A stretch of 64,000 nt of DNA, from the NCBI GenBank assembly GCA_004154925.1, contig QJNS01000337.1, positions 1 through 64,000 on the forward strand, read 5' to 3'. Below are positions 26,781-41,191 of the stretch, one piece after another. The notes beneath the pieces are model-generated. The model saw only the letters and a program-made list of their open reading frames with translations, did no database searches and had not been told where the DNA came from. The stretch is from Monosporascus cannonballus (lineage: Eukaryota; Ascomycota; Sordariomycetes; Xylariales). How positions within the stretch are numbered: the first letter of the stretch is position 1; each line of letters starts with the position of its first letter. Position numbers and translations under genes: made by a program.

Positions 26781-27967
26781 GAAATCCGACGAATTATTAT
26801 TTTAAAATCCGTATATTAAAAAGGTTCGCACCTAAAAAGCTAATATTTCGACAGAATAAAATAATATCGAAAAAGTTCGTTATAACGTAATATAATAAAT
26901 TAAGTATAAATTAAATAATTAAAAACGTTTAAATGAATATGTAATTTTTAAAGAACAAATAAAATAAAATATAATTATTTACTAAGAAATTAATGCTTAT
27001 TAATAAGTATTATTTCACAATTATTTCAATATTTTATTAATTATTAATAACCGTACAAAATATTGATATTTTAATTAATTTTATATCGAAATAAACCGAA
27101 ACTAAAAATATATTTATAATACTAGATAATAACGATAAAATATATATTAATATTAATAATAAACTAATTAAAATATTTTAATATTACGATAATACCGTTA
27201 ATGATATTTATTATAAATCTATCGTTAATTACCTAAACGATTTAATATTTTAATTGCCAGAAAATCCTATTATATCTTAGGTTAAACAATTTCATATAAT
27301 AATCCTATAGATATTTTTTTGTCTTAATTAATTTTTAATTATTTTATTAATATTTTTAATATTTATTATTAGATTAAAGCGGAAATCGTTTACCAAATAT
27401 TCGTATAGAAAATAATAACGAATTATTATATATATGTTTTATTAAAGTTATTAAATTTATTACTAATAAGATTACGGATTTCTTAATACAATTTTATTAC
27501 ATGTTTTAATTATTTTCGGCAAATAACGCCTTTATCAATCGAAAATATTTTAATATTACTATTAAGCTTGAAAATATTTAAAAAATTATTAGTGCACTTT
27601 GTTCTCTAAATTTCGATTATTTTATAATTATTTTAGGTTTTAAGTTTTGAATATAATTTTAAAATATTTAACGATTAATGTTTAAAATAATATCATATTA
27701 TAAATAATTTGTATTTTAAGTTATATTAATATTAAAATGAATTTCGAACGTTTTTGGAAATTATAAATTTTTATTTACAGAAATATTTCGACCTTAAGCA
27801 TAATTTTCGACAATTATCCAAAATACCTTTTACTCACGAAAAAAACCTTTTGCTATATTTTTTGGCCCGTTATAAATTTTCGATATGTTTACCTAGGAAA
27901 AAAAAATCCTTATTTAGCATTACAAAAAAAATAAACCTAGTAAAAAGTTGCTGTAATTTCGACTTAA
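26781..27967. other. AT-rich DNA, no gene recognised
   Basis: A 72-codon open frame at 27754-27972 runs into the neighbouring LTR and matches nothing I recognise. The remainder is stop-rich and RIP-like. Confidence 0.4.
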
Positions 27968-28361
27968 TATAACGGCTAAAGGGTTTAACCAATTATTAAA
28001 CCTTAATTGTACGAGTTTATATTAGCAGGAATATCGTGAGAATTAAGCAATAAATATAGTAATATATTACGTCTCGTAATATCAAAAATGTCTTAGGTAA
28101 CAAATTATTATATTGCAAACGATTAATATTAATAAGTATTATAAGTTAAAATTATTTAAATTATGGAAATAACAAACGTATTATATTTGGTTTTTCTAAT
28201 CTTTATTAAGCTCGGCTTTATGGGCTTTACGATAAATCTTGTCGAACCTGGCTTTACGGGCTTTACGATAAATCCTGTCGAACCATTACGTAATTCGACT
28301 TATATAACTTAGTTGTTTTTTGCTGTTATTTCTTAAGGTTATGGCTTATTAAATTATAATA
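27968..28361 (-). repeat. 3' LTR of element B1
   Basis: 394 bp, family B, with two internal CTTGTCGAACCTGGC-type units at about 28203-28285. The ends are degraded (TATAACGG ... ATAATA). Confidence 0.88.
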
Positions 28362-28990
28362 TGATTTTTTCTTTATAATCTTTATTTCGAAATTTTTTTT
28401 GTATAAATCCTTTTTCGCCATGGTATCGGGTTATATTAAAAAATTAATTAATAAAAAAATAAAGAAGCGAAATAACTTACTTAAGCTTATTACTTTTCGA
28501 ACTGTAAATATATTTATATATTTGTATTATATATATCGCAAATTATTATTTTAACCTATTTTTTCGTCGAATTTTTTTAGGTATGAAAAATACGTAACGC
28601 GGAATTAAGACCTTTATAACGTTAATAGTTTTTTTGATTTTTTTTAGCTTAAAAACTTGTATTTAACCATTTTAAAGTTAAAAACGAAATTTGAAAAAAT
28701 TAAAAAAAAACGAAATAAGCGTAAATCAAAGTTGGTCGGCTTCGAAAATAAAAGAAATTATGGGCCGATCGTATAGTACGTATGTTATCTTACGGGTTTC
28801 GGTTTTAAAGGAATTAGATAAACTGGAACGTTAAGAAAAACAGGCCGAACTAAAGGCCGTTAAGGTTACGTCGACAAAAGCTGTACCTTTTTTTAACTAG
28901 TTTAACCTTAAATTTACCGATTAATCGTTTATAAATTAGGAAACTTTTGACTTTGCCGATCCCGTCGTCGTTAGTAAAAATTCTTTAATA
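28362..28990 (+). pseudogene. Antisense accessory ORF relic in B1
   Basis: Opposite in strand to pol, same location as in A (3056-3740). It has a Lys-rich stretch (KFEKIKKKRNKRKSK), KEIMGRSYSTYVILRVSVL and KELDKLER.EKQAELKAV. The tail KNSLISVKY matches the A copy (KNFLISVKY). Confidence 0.5.
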
Positions 28991-31900
28991 AGCGTTAAAT
29001 ATTAATAAGATTTTAATAGGTTCCTAAATATTTTCGAAATCTGAATTTTTTTTATTTAATTAAATACTAAGTAAATCCGTTTTATTTTTATATATTAAGA
29101 ATTTTTTTATTTTATATATTTATTCGTTTTTTATTTTTATATCGTTTTTTATTTTTATATCGTTTTATATCGTATATACCTTAATTATATTAGGTATTAA
29201 TTAAATTAACAAAACTTAAAAAATGAAATAAAATTTAATTTTTGGTAAAACTTTTAACTGGTAATTATTTTCTGAGATTTTTTGGCGATTTTATATGGAC
29301 CGATATATTTAAAATCGAAATTTCTATTAGGTTATTTTATTTAGATATTGTTTATAACGAAAAAAATTATTTTCCCTTTTTCGAACATTAAAAAGTTTTA
29401 ATATTTTCTAATTATAATACTTATTTATTTGAATACGTACGAATTTTAATTCTATTTTTATTTTTTAATATAATTATTATAATTATTTTAACGTAAAGAT
29501 TATTTTATTATAAATTGGACCGTATTAGGTATTTTTTTAAACTTTTAAAATACAACCAAAATTTGCATTCGCAGATATTATTTTAATATTTTCGTAATAA
29601 TTGGTATTATAAATTAATTAAGTAATAAATAATTTCGTTACTTAGTTATTTTGTTGGTAATTAAAATAAAATTATAAGTAAATTTCGAAAATTTAATTCG
29701 TTCGTTTCATTTATTTATTTATTTATAATTTAAATATCCTAAAAATTTATAGTTTAAGCCGATTTGTCCTATAAGGCCTTATTAAAATTTAAATACAAAT
29801 ATTAATCTTATATTTAAAATAATTTCTATTAATAATCCGTAAATTTTAGAAATGTATTTAAAAATATATATTATTTGCTTAGTATTTATATCCTTATAAT
29901 ATAGTAGAAAATAAGAAAATTTCGTAAATTGAACAATAATTACGAAAATATTGTCGTAATATATTTTTATAACTAAGTTTGTTAACATAATAAATTTTAT
30001 AATAAAATCGAATATAATTAAATATTATAGTTATTTTGTAATTGGTAATAATTATAATTTTTATATGGTTTATGTCGTCAAACTCTTGTTTTAGTGCAAA
30101 TAACGTATTACCGTATGATTTTCTATATTGTTAATTTTATTTTAAAAAAGGAATATATACGTTAAAGCCGTTTTAAGGTTTTATAGATCTTTAAATATCC
30201 GTATAATTGATATTCATATATGTTTCGTATTAAAGTTTTCTGATATTTTTCTGGAATTTGTATTTTGTTCTTTTTTTTAGTTTTTTTAGAAAACCGTCCT
30301 TATATTACTCGATTTTTTGATATATATTAAAGGATATTACTCGAATTATTGCAATTTATAACGAGCGTAAATATCTTTTTATAATAATATCGAAAATTAT
30401 ATGGCTAATTTTAACTATTCTTTTTCGAGATCTAGTTATTTACTTAAAGCGTTTACTTTGTTATTCTCTGATCTTTTTCTATAGATAATAACGAAATCGA
30501 AATTCGTTAATTTTTTGCGTATTGAAATTATCGTTCGGTAAATTTCTTAGTCGTAATAAAACGGGTAAAATTTTGATAATTCGTATAAACTTTAACCTAG
30601 TACAAATTTCCTTTTAGGAAATACCTAAACTTTCGGAATGCCATAATAGTGGCCATAAATTTTTAATTTAAAACACTTTAATTAAATTCGTTTTTTTTAA
30701 TTTATATAAAAAATATAATAAGATATACTTTACCTTAATTATTTGGTTATTCGATTATTACGTTTAATACGTAATCCGAAATATCGGTTTTTAGTTTAAT
30801 AAGATAATTTAAATCCTATATAATTAATATTAATTCGTTAATAATCGTATCCTTAATATCTTGAAATATTTTTTCCGTTTTAGACATTTATTTATATTTT
30901 TTTTTGTAAAGTTCGTTAAAAATATAATTATTTTATTAAAGTTTCGAATAAATTTCCTATAATAATTAACGAATTCAAAAAATGCCTATACCTTTTTGAT
31001 CGTAATTGGCGTTTGTTATTCTGTAATTATAGCGATTTTCTTAAGGTTTATCCTGATATATTTTGGGGTAATATTATGTCCCAGATATTTTATTCCCCAT
31101 ACGTAAAATTAATTTTTTTATATTAATAAATAACTTTTCGTTTTATAAAGCTTAGAAAACTTAGAAAACTTTATAAACGTATTTTATATATACTTTTTCC
31201 GCTTTTAAAAAGATGAAAATTTCGTCGAGGTACCATACGATAAAAATATCGAGATACTTTCGTAATATATAATTTATTATCTGTTGGAAAGTTATTAATA
31301 CGTTTATAAATTCTATTAGTATAACTAAGTACTTAAATAATCCGTATTTCGTTTTGAAAGTTATTTTTTATTCGTATTCTTTTTTAATTCAAATAAGGTT
31401 ATATTTATTTTTAAGATTAAAAATTATAAATTATTTAGTTCTATACAGTCGATTTTTTATTTTTATAATTAAAAGTATTAATTTTTAATATTTAATAACA
31501 ATATCGCTTAGTTATTAAAAATTAATTATAAATCGCAATTTTTTATTTTTTTGAAGTATATCAAATATTAGATATTTTACTAATATTTTCGAAAGTTATT
31601 TTTTTGTAGCCGATTTTCCAGATATTTTTTAAAAGTACGTTATTCGTTTCCGTTAGGGTTATAAATAAGGTAAATTTTTGTCGCAAATCTTTTTTTAAAA
31701 ATTATTTTATAATTTTATTTATTATATTTTAGTAATTTCGTATTAAATTCCCTTTTAAAAAGCTGTTTATTTTTATGGTATTATGGTGATATATCAATTA
31801 GATCTTTTAATTTTTGTGGTTATTATTGCTTTAAATTATTATTTAAATGCTTTAGCTTTGTTTTGATAGTAATAACGATATATCGTATTTTTTTATACTT

Positions 31901-34065
31901 ATTTTATTTCATATATTTTATTTTTTTAGGTAATAAGGTTTTTGTCGTATTTTTATATCTGTATTTATCGTTATTTTCGATCGAATATTAAGATTTTAAT
32001 TTTCTTTTTTTATCCGTTAATAAGATATAAGAGAAACTTTATTTGGTTAATTTTTTGATTAATTAAAATTTTATATTAATATATCCATAGTTTTCTTAAG
32101 ATTATATCTTAATTCCTAAATAGAATAATGTTGAAATTAATTATTTAATATCGTTTTTAAATAAAAATCTTAAAGTAATTAATTTTGCGTATAATTTTTC
32201 CGTTATCGTAAACAAATTCTTAATTTTCGATATTCGTTACCGTATAAGGTTTTAACTTGTATTTTTATAGTAATTTAAATTTATTAACCATATTTGGTAT
32301 AATATAATTCTCGCTTAGAGTTTCGTAATCTATTATTGTAATATTCCAATACGTTCCGATTTGTATATTTAAAGTAATAAAATTACTACCAGCTTTTATT
32401 ATTGCGTTTAAAGCTTTTTTAGGAGTTCTTTTTAATTTTTTAGGGTTTTGTTATTTTGCGGTTTTTTTCCAGATAACCTTTTTTTAAGTTTTGTTCGAAT
32501 TTGCCAACTTTATCTATATTTTTATGTTTAATGCGTTAAATTATTATATTTATCGTTATTATCGACGTACTGTTCTTTGGAATTATATCAATGATTTTTA
32601 ATTTTGTTATAAAATATCTTTTTATCGAATAAATTGTTTTTATATTTTTGATTATATTTTATTATACGTTATTTTAATTATCGTTTTAAGCGTTTTTATA
32701 AATTACCGTATTTTTATAACCTTTTTTTTCGTTAAGGTTTGTAATAAATATCAATTAAAATAAAAATTTGTAATAACTTTTTAGTAATGTTTTTTTATTA
32801 TGTACTAAATTAAATTTTTTGTATTTAGTAATTATATTATTAAACATAATAAAAGGGGTTTTTTGGCAGGTATTATTTTTTTCGAGCCAGCGTTTTGTTT
32901 CGGCTAATTATTAAATATTTTTAAGGTTATAAATCGAAAATATCGATATTATTATTTATTGTTTTTATTATTTTCGATCCGGTTTGGAAAGTCGAATCCT
33001 TGATAATATATGCGGGTAACCCGTTTATAAATATGTTATTTTTATTTTTCGTAATCGAGATATTTTCGTCGTCGACAATATATGATATGTATTTTGCAGT
33101 ATTGATTAAAGGTTCCGCAATAAATTTCTTTTATTTAATTCTAATATTTGTATAATTATTTTTAGAACGTTTTTTATTATGTTCGCGATATTTATTAAGT
33201 TAACTTCTTAGCTTTTCGTATTTCTTATTAGATTTTTCGCTATAGGAAACTTAGCCGAATTATGTTAATGGGTTATTTTCGTTTTTTTAATTTTTTTTAA
33301 ATTGTTTTTCGGGTATAGGTTTTCAGTTATCTTGACGAGGTTTCTTAGGTGCCTTATACCATATTGCCTTATACCTTATCTTATTACAATTAAAATATTT
33401 GGTTTAGTTCTATTTTTTTATAAATAGCTTTTAATTGTATAAGTTTTGGTTTTGTGCTATAAAAAATGTTACCGCGTTAAGAAATATTAATGTTAACCGT
33501 ATATCGGGGTTTGTTATTATTTTTTCTTTTAGTACCTTTAATATGCTAAATATATTGTCGATCGTCGATCTTAACTGCTACAACGATATAATCCGATAAA
33601 TAATTAAGCCGATTAAATTTAAAAAGAAATTTTTTAAAGTTATCGAAAACTTTGGCTATTAATATTTTTTGTTTCTAATTTAGCTTAAAGGTTAATTAAA
33701 CGAATATACTGCTGTAATTAGATATTAATTCTTTTTGTCGCAATTATTAAATCTATATTTTAATGTTAATTTTTTTCGTTTATTATTTGGAAAGTTTTTA
33801 TGAACATGTATTTAAATTATTCGTAATCGTTATATATTCGTATTATTTTTGAGTTTTATTTATTAATAAAGTAATATATGTTCTTATAATAAGCTTAAAC
33901 CAAATAATCGTTTTTCCGATAAATTATTTAATTGCGAATTTTATTCGTATAGTAACCGTAATAAGTCGGATTAGAAAATATTCGAAATATGCTCGGTATT
34001 AAGTTAAGAACAGTTATAACTTGGTCGAAATTCCGTCGAAAAGTGCTGGCTTAGGAAGCTTAAGG
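28991..34065 (-). pseudogene. Element B1 pol and part of gag (relic)
   Basis: On the minus strand, 29782-29988 encodes an integrase-like segment (YYDNIFVIIVQFTKFSYF ... YGLLIEIILN). The RT active site at 31221-31232 reads YLDE, the least altered of the five copies here. A degraded zinc knuckle (YFNCNKIRYKA) lies near 33370-33400. Small tandem duplications occur at 29130-29170 and 31135-31165. Stops throughout. Confidence 0.83.
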
Positions 34066-34460
34066 TGTTATAGCCTAACAGGCCACGGCCTTGGGAAACG
34101 GTCGCAACAAGAAAATGACTAAGCCATGTAAGTTAAGTCACGTAATAGCTCGACAGGATTTATCGTAAAGCCCGTAAAGCCAGGCTCGACAGGATATATC
34201 GTAAAGCCCGTAAAACCAGGTTCGATAAAAATCGGAAAAATCAAATATAATATATTTATTATTTTAAGAATTTAAATATTTTTAATTTATAATATTTATT
34301 AATATTAATTATTTATAATATAATAATTTATTATTTAATATATTTTTAATATTATAAAATATATTATATTATTATATGTATTGTTTAAAGTTTTTTAATT
34401 TTTTTTAAATAAGAATTTATATAATTAAAATTTAATAATTAATTAAATTTTAAATAATAT
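34066..34460 (+). repeat. 5' LTR of element B2
   Basis: Starts TGTTATAGCCTAACAGG, nearly unmutated over its first 150 bp. Two internal units at about 34155-34235. The right end is heavily degraded (AAATAATAT), so the end is good to a few bases. Confidence 0.85.
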
Positions 34461-36400
34461 GGGCGATGTTATATTTATTGATAAATAACCCGAATAATTT
34501 ATTTATTAAAACCTTAATAATTCGGATATTAAAATAAATTCCGAGAAAAAATAAACTTTATTTTTTTAGCGAAAGAGTTTTTGAATATCTGGATATTATA
34601 AATAAACGTATTATTTAGCTTAAAAATAATAATAACTTTATAATATCCCTTTAAGCCGCCTATAAGAAGCTTAAAGAAAAAAAGAAAATTCCTAAGACCG
34701 AAAAGCCCTTTTCAACGAGCCAGGTTATTTAGCTAAATTCTATCAAAAAATTAAAAAAGGGTTTTAAATCTCCCAAGCAAGGATTTTTCGACGGAACCTT
34801 AATTAAGTTATAACTATTCTTAACTTAATACCGAATATATTTCGGATATTTTTCTATCCGACTTATTACGTTTATTATACGAATAAAATTCGTAATCGGA
34901 TAACTTACTCGAAATACGGCCATTTAATTTAAGCTCGTTATAAAAAATATATTATTTTGCTAATCGATAAACGAAACCCAAAAATAATACGAATATAAAA
35001 CAATTACAAATAATTTAAGCTAATATTTATAGAAACTTTCGAAATAATAAACGAAAAAATAAAAGTCGAAATACAAATCTAATAATTATAACAAAAAAGA
35101 TTTAATATTCAATTACGGCAATATATTCTTTTAATTAACCTTTAAGCTAAATTAAAAATAAAAAATATTAATAATTAAGTTTTTCGATAATTTAAAAAAA
35201 TATATAAAAAGTTTTTAAGCTTAATCGATCTAATTATTTGTCGGATTATATCGTTATAATAATCAAGATCGACGATCGACAATATACCTAACGTATTAAA
35301 GGTACAAAAGAAATAATAATAAATCCCGATATACGACCAATACCAATGCTTCTTAATACGGTAACACTTTTTACAGCACAAAACCAAAACTTATAGAACT
35401 AGGAATTACTTATAAAAAAATTAAAACCAAATCAAATATTTTAATTATAACAAAACAAGGCATAAGGTAATATGGTACAAAGTATCTAAAAAACCCCGTT
35501 AAGATAACGAAAAATCTATACTCGAAAAATAATCTAAAAAAATCAAAAAAAAAACGGAAACAAACTTATTAACATAATTCGGCCAGGTCTTTCATAGCGA
35601 AAAGTCCAGCAGGGAATATAAAAAGCTAAGAAGTTAACTTAATAAATATCGCAAACATAATAAAAAGTATTATAAAAATAATTACATAAATATTAGAGCT
35701 AGATAGAAAAACTCTTTCCCGGAACCCCTAATCGATACAGCAGAATATATGCCATATATTGTCGATAACGAAAATATCCCGATTACAAAAAATAAAAATA
35801 ATATATTCATAAACGGATTACCAGCATGTATTATAAAGGATTCGATTTTCTAAACCGTACCGGAAATAATAAAAACAATAAATAATAATATTAATATTTT
35901 TAATCGATAACCTTAAAAAATGTTTAATAATTAGCCGAAATAAAAAGCTAATTCGAAAAAAATAATACCCCCAAAAAAGCCCCTTTTACTATTTTTAATA
36001 ATATAATTATTAAATAAAAAAGGAGTTAATTTAGCATATAATGGAAATATATTGCCAAAAAGCTATTATAGATTTTTATTTTTAATTAGCATTTATTATA
36101 AATCATTAGAAAAGAATTCATAAAAAATACGTTGATTTATAAAAAGGTTTTAAAACGATAATTAAGATAATTCATAATGGAATCCAATTAAAAATATAAA
36201 AAAATAATTTATTTAATAAAAAAAGAAATTATAGCAAAACTAAAAATAATTAATATAATTTAAAGAAATAATGTGTCGATAATAACGACAGATATAGCAG
36301 CTTAACGCGTTAAATATAAAAATATAAATAAAACTCGATAAATTCGAATAAAAATTAAAAAAAGGCTATTTATAAAAAAACTATAAGATAACAAAACCTA
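34461..36400 (+). pseudogene. Element B2 gag relic
   Basis: Plus-strand translation shows a gag-like N-terminal part (34500-34800, homologous to the reversed 40835-41165). A zinc knuckle at about 35436-35480 reads YFNYNKTRHKVIWY, matching C-x2-C-x4-H-x4-C with all three Cys changed to Tyr. Confidence 0.7.
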
Positions 36401-39400
36401 GAAAAATTAAAAGAAATTCCTAAAAAACGCTTTAAATATAATGATAAAAACCGTTAATAACCTTATCACTTTAGATATACGAATCGGAACGTATTAATAT
36501 ATTATAATAATGGATTACGGACTTTTAGACGGGAATTATATTATATTAAATATAGTTAATAAACTTAAATTATCATAAAAATATAAATTAAAACTTTATA
36601 CGACGATAAATATCGAAAGTTAAGAATTCGTTTACAATAACGGAAAAATTATATGCGAAATTAATTATTTCAAGATTTTTATTTAAGGACGATGCCAAAT
36701 AGTTAATTTCGATATCGTTTTATTTGGGAATTATAACATAATTTTAAAAAATTTATGGATATATTAATATAAAATCTTAAATAATAGAAAAACTAGTTAA
36801 GTAAAGTTCGCCTTATATCTTATTAGCGGATAAAAAAAAGAAAATTAAGATTTTAATATTCGATTGGAAATAGTAACGAATATAAGCATAAAGATACGAC
36901 AAAAACCTTATTACCCAAAAAATAAAACATAAAAAAATAAATATTAAAGAAAAATATGACGTATTATTATTATTATTATTATTAAAATAAAACTAAAGTA
37001 ATTAAATAACGATTTACAGTAATAATAACTCTAAAAATCAAAAAATCTAATTAATATGTTATTATAATATTATAGATATAAATATTTTTTAAAAAGGAAT
37101 TTGATACGAAATTATTAGAACATAACGAATAAAATCATGAAATAATCCTCAAAAAATATTTTCGACGAAGTTTTACCTTATTTACAACTTTAACGGAAAC
37201 GAATTACGTACTTTTAAAAAATACCTGGAAAATCGGCTATAAAAAAGATAAATTCGACTTTCGAAATTATTAATAAAATACCTTATATTTTTTGTATTTA
37301 AAAAAAGTTTGCAACCTATAATTAATTATTAATAAATAAATAATATGATTATTAAAAATAAAATATTATTATTCCTAATTACAAAAATAAAAAACCCATT
37401 TTACGGAAATAAAAAATTTATAATATTTATTTTTAAAAATAAATAAAATTTTATTAGGATGAAAAAAGAATACGAATAGAAAATAAGTTTTAGGACGAAA
37501 TATAAATTATTTAAATACTTAATTATACTAATAGGATTTACGAACGTACTAATAGTTTTTTAACAAATAATAAATCATATGTTACGAAAATATCTTAATA
37601 TTTTTATTATATGTTATCTCTATAATATTCTTATTTTTCAGAAATAAAAAAAAACATATACAGGATATATTCATAAAGTTCTTTAAGCTTTATAAGACGT
37701 AAAGTTATTTATTAACGCAAAAAAAATCAGTATTACGTACAAAAATAGAATATTTGGGACATATTATTACCTTAGGACATATTAGGATAAACTCCAAAAA
37801 ATCGTTGCAGTTATAAAATAATAAATATTAAGTACAGTTAAGGAGATATAGGCATTTATAGGATTCGTTAATAATTATAGGAAATTTATTCGAAATTTTA
37901 ATAAAATAATTATATTTTTAACGAATTTTACGAAAAAAGGAAAAAAGTTTAAATAAACGTTTAAAACGGAAAAAGTATTTTAGGATATTAAGGATACGAT
38001 TATTAATAAATTCATATTAATTATACACGATTTAAATCGCCTTATTAAATTAAAAACCGATATTTTAGATTACGTATTAAGTATAATTATCGGATAACGA
38101 AATAATTAAGACAAATTATACCTTATTATATTTTTCTTATATAAAATAAAAAAAGCCGAATTTAATTATAGTATTTTAAATAATACTTTTACGGCTATTA
38201 TTATAATATTTTGAGAATTTAAGTATTTTTAAAGAGAAACTTATATTAGGTTAAAGTTTATACGGATTATTAAAATTCTATTTATTTTAATACGATTAGA
38301 AACTTTATCGGACGATAATTTCGATATGTAAAAAATTAGCGAATTTCGATTTTGTTATTATTTATTGAAAAAGATTAGAAAATAACAAAGCAAACGCCTT
38401 AAATAAATAATTAAATCACGAAAAAATTAGTTAAAATTAGTTATATAATTTTCGATATTATTATAAAGAATATTTACGCCCGCGATATATTATATTCATT
38501 CGAGCAGTACCTTTTAACATGTATCAAAAAGTCTAATAATATAACGACGGTTTCCTAAAAACCAAAAAAATAAATAAAATACAACTTTTAGAAACATATC
38601 AAAACATTTAATATAAAATATAAACGAATATTAGTACTATAGATATCTAGGGATTTAAAAAAAATCTTAAAACAGCTTTAACGTACATATTCTTTTTTTA
38701 AAATAAAATTAATAGTATAGAAAATTATACGGTAATGCGGTATTTGCATCAAAATAAAAGTTCGATAATATAAACTATACGAAAATTACAGCTATTACCA
38801 GTTATAAAGTGACCATAATATTTAGTTATATTCGATTTTATTATCAAATTTCTTATATTAAAAATTTTAATTATAAAAATATATTACGATAGTATTTTCG
38901 TAATTATTAATCGATTTACGAAACTTTTCGAATTGTTATTATATTATAAAAATATAAACACCGAATGAATAGCATATATTTCCTTTAAATATATCTTTAA
39001 TACATACGGATTATTAATGGAAATTATTTTAAATAAAATACCAATATTTGTATTTAAATTTTAGCAAGACCTTATAATATAAATCGGCTTAAACCACAAA
39101 TTATCTAATATATTTAAACTATAAATAAATAGATAAATAAAACAAACGAATTAGATTTTAAAACTTTACTTACGATATTATATTTATTACGAATAAAATA
39201 ACTAAGTTAACAAATTACTTATTATTTAATTAATTTATAATACTAGTTATTATAGAAATATTAAAATAATACTTTTAAACACAAATTTTCATTTTATTTT
39301 AAAAATATACAAAAAATATATAACGACGGTTTAATTAATATAAAAATAGTTTTTACGTTAAAATAATTACGATAATTATATTGGGAAATAAAAACAGAAT

Positions 39401-39880
39401 TAAAATTCGTACATAACTAAATAAATAAATATTTTAATCTGAAAAAATTAAAATATTTAATTTTCGAAAAAGGGCAAATAAGTTCCATATTACAAAAAAC
39501 ATTTACATAAAACGACCCAGCAAAAATTTCGATATTAAATATATTAGTCCATATAATATCGCTAAGAAAATTTTAGAAAATAATTACCAGTTAAAACATT
39601 TATTAAAAATTAAATTCAATTTAATTTTTTATATTTTTTATTAGAATTAATAACGAATATAATTAAGGTATACACTATATAAAACGTTATGGAAATAAAT
39701 ATATATATATATATATATAAAATGGAGATAATCTTTAATACCTAAAAATAAAATAGATTTATCTAGTATTTATTTAAGTGGAAAAAATACCCGGATTTCG
39801 AAAATACTTAAAAGTCCTTTAATTAATAAATAATTAATTAATAAATTTAAATTGGGACTAGTTAAAAAGGGGTACGGCCT
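36401..39880 (+). pseudogene. Element B2 pol relic
   Basis: The RT active site at 37615-37626 reads YLYN for YLDD, followed by ILIFQK. KTKIEYLGHIITLGHIRINS at about 37745-37790 is the segment after RT. Integrase at 38820-39065 has YYDSIFVIINRFTKL and NTYGLLMEIILNKIPIFVFKF. Catalytic aspartates are replaced by Asn or Tyr. Stops throughout. Confidence 0.82.
39699..39721. repeat. (AT)n run
   Basis: About ten AT units inside element B2. Confidence 0.8.
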
Positions 39881-40398
39881 TTGTCGACGTAATCTTAGCG
39901 GCCTTTAATTCGGCTTATTTTTCTTAACGTTTCAATTTATTTAATTTTTCCAAAAACCGAAATCTGCAAAATAACATACGTACTATACGATCGGCCCATA
40001 ATTTCTTTTATTTTCGAAATCAACGAACTTTAACCTGCGCTTATTCCGTTTCTTTTTTAATTTTTTAAATTTCGTTTTAACTTTAAAATAGTTGAAAACG
40101 AACTTTCTGAGCTGAAAAATAGAAAAAATATTAATATTATAAAGGCCTTAATTTTACGTTACGTATTCCTTATACTGGGAAAATTTCGACGAAAAAATAC
40201 AACAAAATAATAATCCGTAACGAATATAATACGAATATATAGGTATATTTATAGTTCGAAAAATAATAAGCTTAATCAAATTATTTCGGTTTTTTTTGTT
40301 TTTTTGTTAATCGGTTTTTTAATACGATCCGATATAATAGCGAAAAAGGATTTACATAAAAAAATTTTCGAGACGGAAATTATGGAAAAAAAGAATCG
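39881..40398 (-). pseudogene. Antisense accessory ORF relic in B2
   Basis: Reverse complement of the 28400-28960 segment of B1, including the region beginning GGTACGGCCTTTGTCGACGT and the Lys-rich stretch. Same position relative to the 3' LTR as in A and B1. Confidence 0.5.
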
Positions 40399-40834
40399 TA
40401 TTATAACTTAATAAGTTACGGTCTTAAGAAACGGTCGTAACAAAAAGATAACTAAACCATATAAATCGAATTACGTAATCGCTCGATAGGATTTATTACA
40501 AAGCCCATAAAGCCAGATTCGACAAAATCTATCGTAAAGCTCGTAAAGCTAAGCTCGACAGAATTTATCGTAAAGTCTATAAAACCGGGTTTAACAAAAG
40601 TTAAAAAAAACCAAATATAATACGTTTATTATTTCCATAATTTAAATAATTTTAATTTATAATATTTATTAATATTAATTATTTGTAATATAATTATTCG
40701 TTATTTAAGATATTTTTAGTATTACGAGACATAATACGTTACTATATTTATTATTTAGATTTTCACGATATTTCTGTTAATCTAAACCCGTACGACTAAG
40801 GTTTAATAGTTGGTTAAACCCTTTAGCCATTATA
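40399..40834 (+). repeat. 3' LTR of element B2
   Basis: 436 bp with three internal units (about 40473-40598), one more than the 5' LTR. The outer right end (40740-40834) is least mutated and ends CCATTATA where CCGTCACA is expected. Confidence 0.86.
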
Positions 40835-41191
40835 TAAGAACCTTTTCTGGTTTTTTGGTAAAATTCAGCTGAATAACCTGGCTTGTTCGAAAAGGTTTTC
40901 CGATTTCGGGAGTTTTCCCTTTTTCTTCAAGCTTTTTATAGGCGGCATAAAAAGACGTCGTAAAATTATTATTATCTTTTTTAAGTTAAATAATATATTT
41001 GTTTATAATATACAAACGTTAAAAAACTTTTTTACAAAAAAAGAAATTTTATTCTTTTTTTCCGGATTTTATTTTTATATCTGGATTATTAAAAACGTAA
41101 TAAATATATTATTCGAGTTATTTATTAATAAATATAATATCAGTAATATTATTTAAAATTTAATAATATTATGAAATAAAACTTTATAATA
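40835..41191 (-). pseudogene. Element B1 gag, 5' fragment
   Basis: Continues the gag segment interrupted at 34065. It is homologous to the reversed 34461-34800 of B2 and to 8800-8950 of A. Broken reading frame. Confidence 0.78.

Larger units (their letters stand above)
34066..40834 (+). mobile_element. Ty3/gypsy element B2, nested in B1 in opposite orientation
   Basis: Family B LTRs at 34066-34460 and 40399-40834, flanked by TAAGG (34061-34065) and TAAGA (40835-40839). Gag-pol reads on the plus strand. The left flank (34021-34065) and right flank (40835-41165) join into one gag-like sequence homologous to element A 8780-8950, which proves insertion into B1 gag. About 6.8 kb. All frames are broken. 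Confidence 0.88.
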
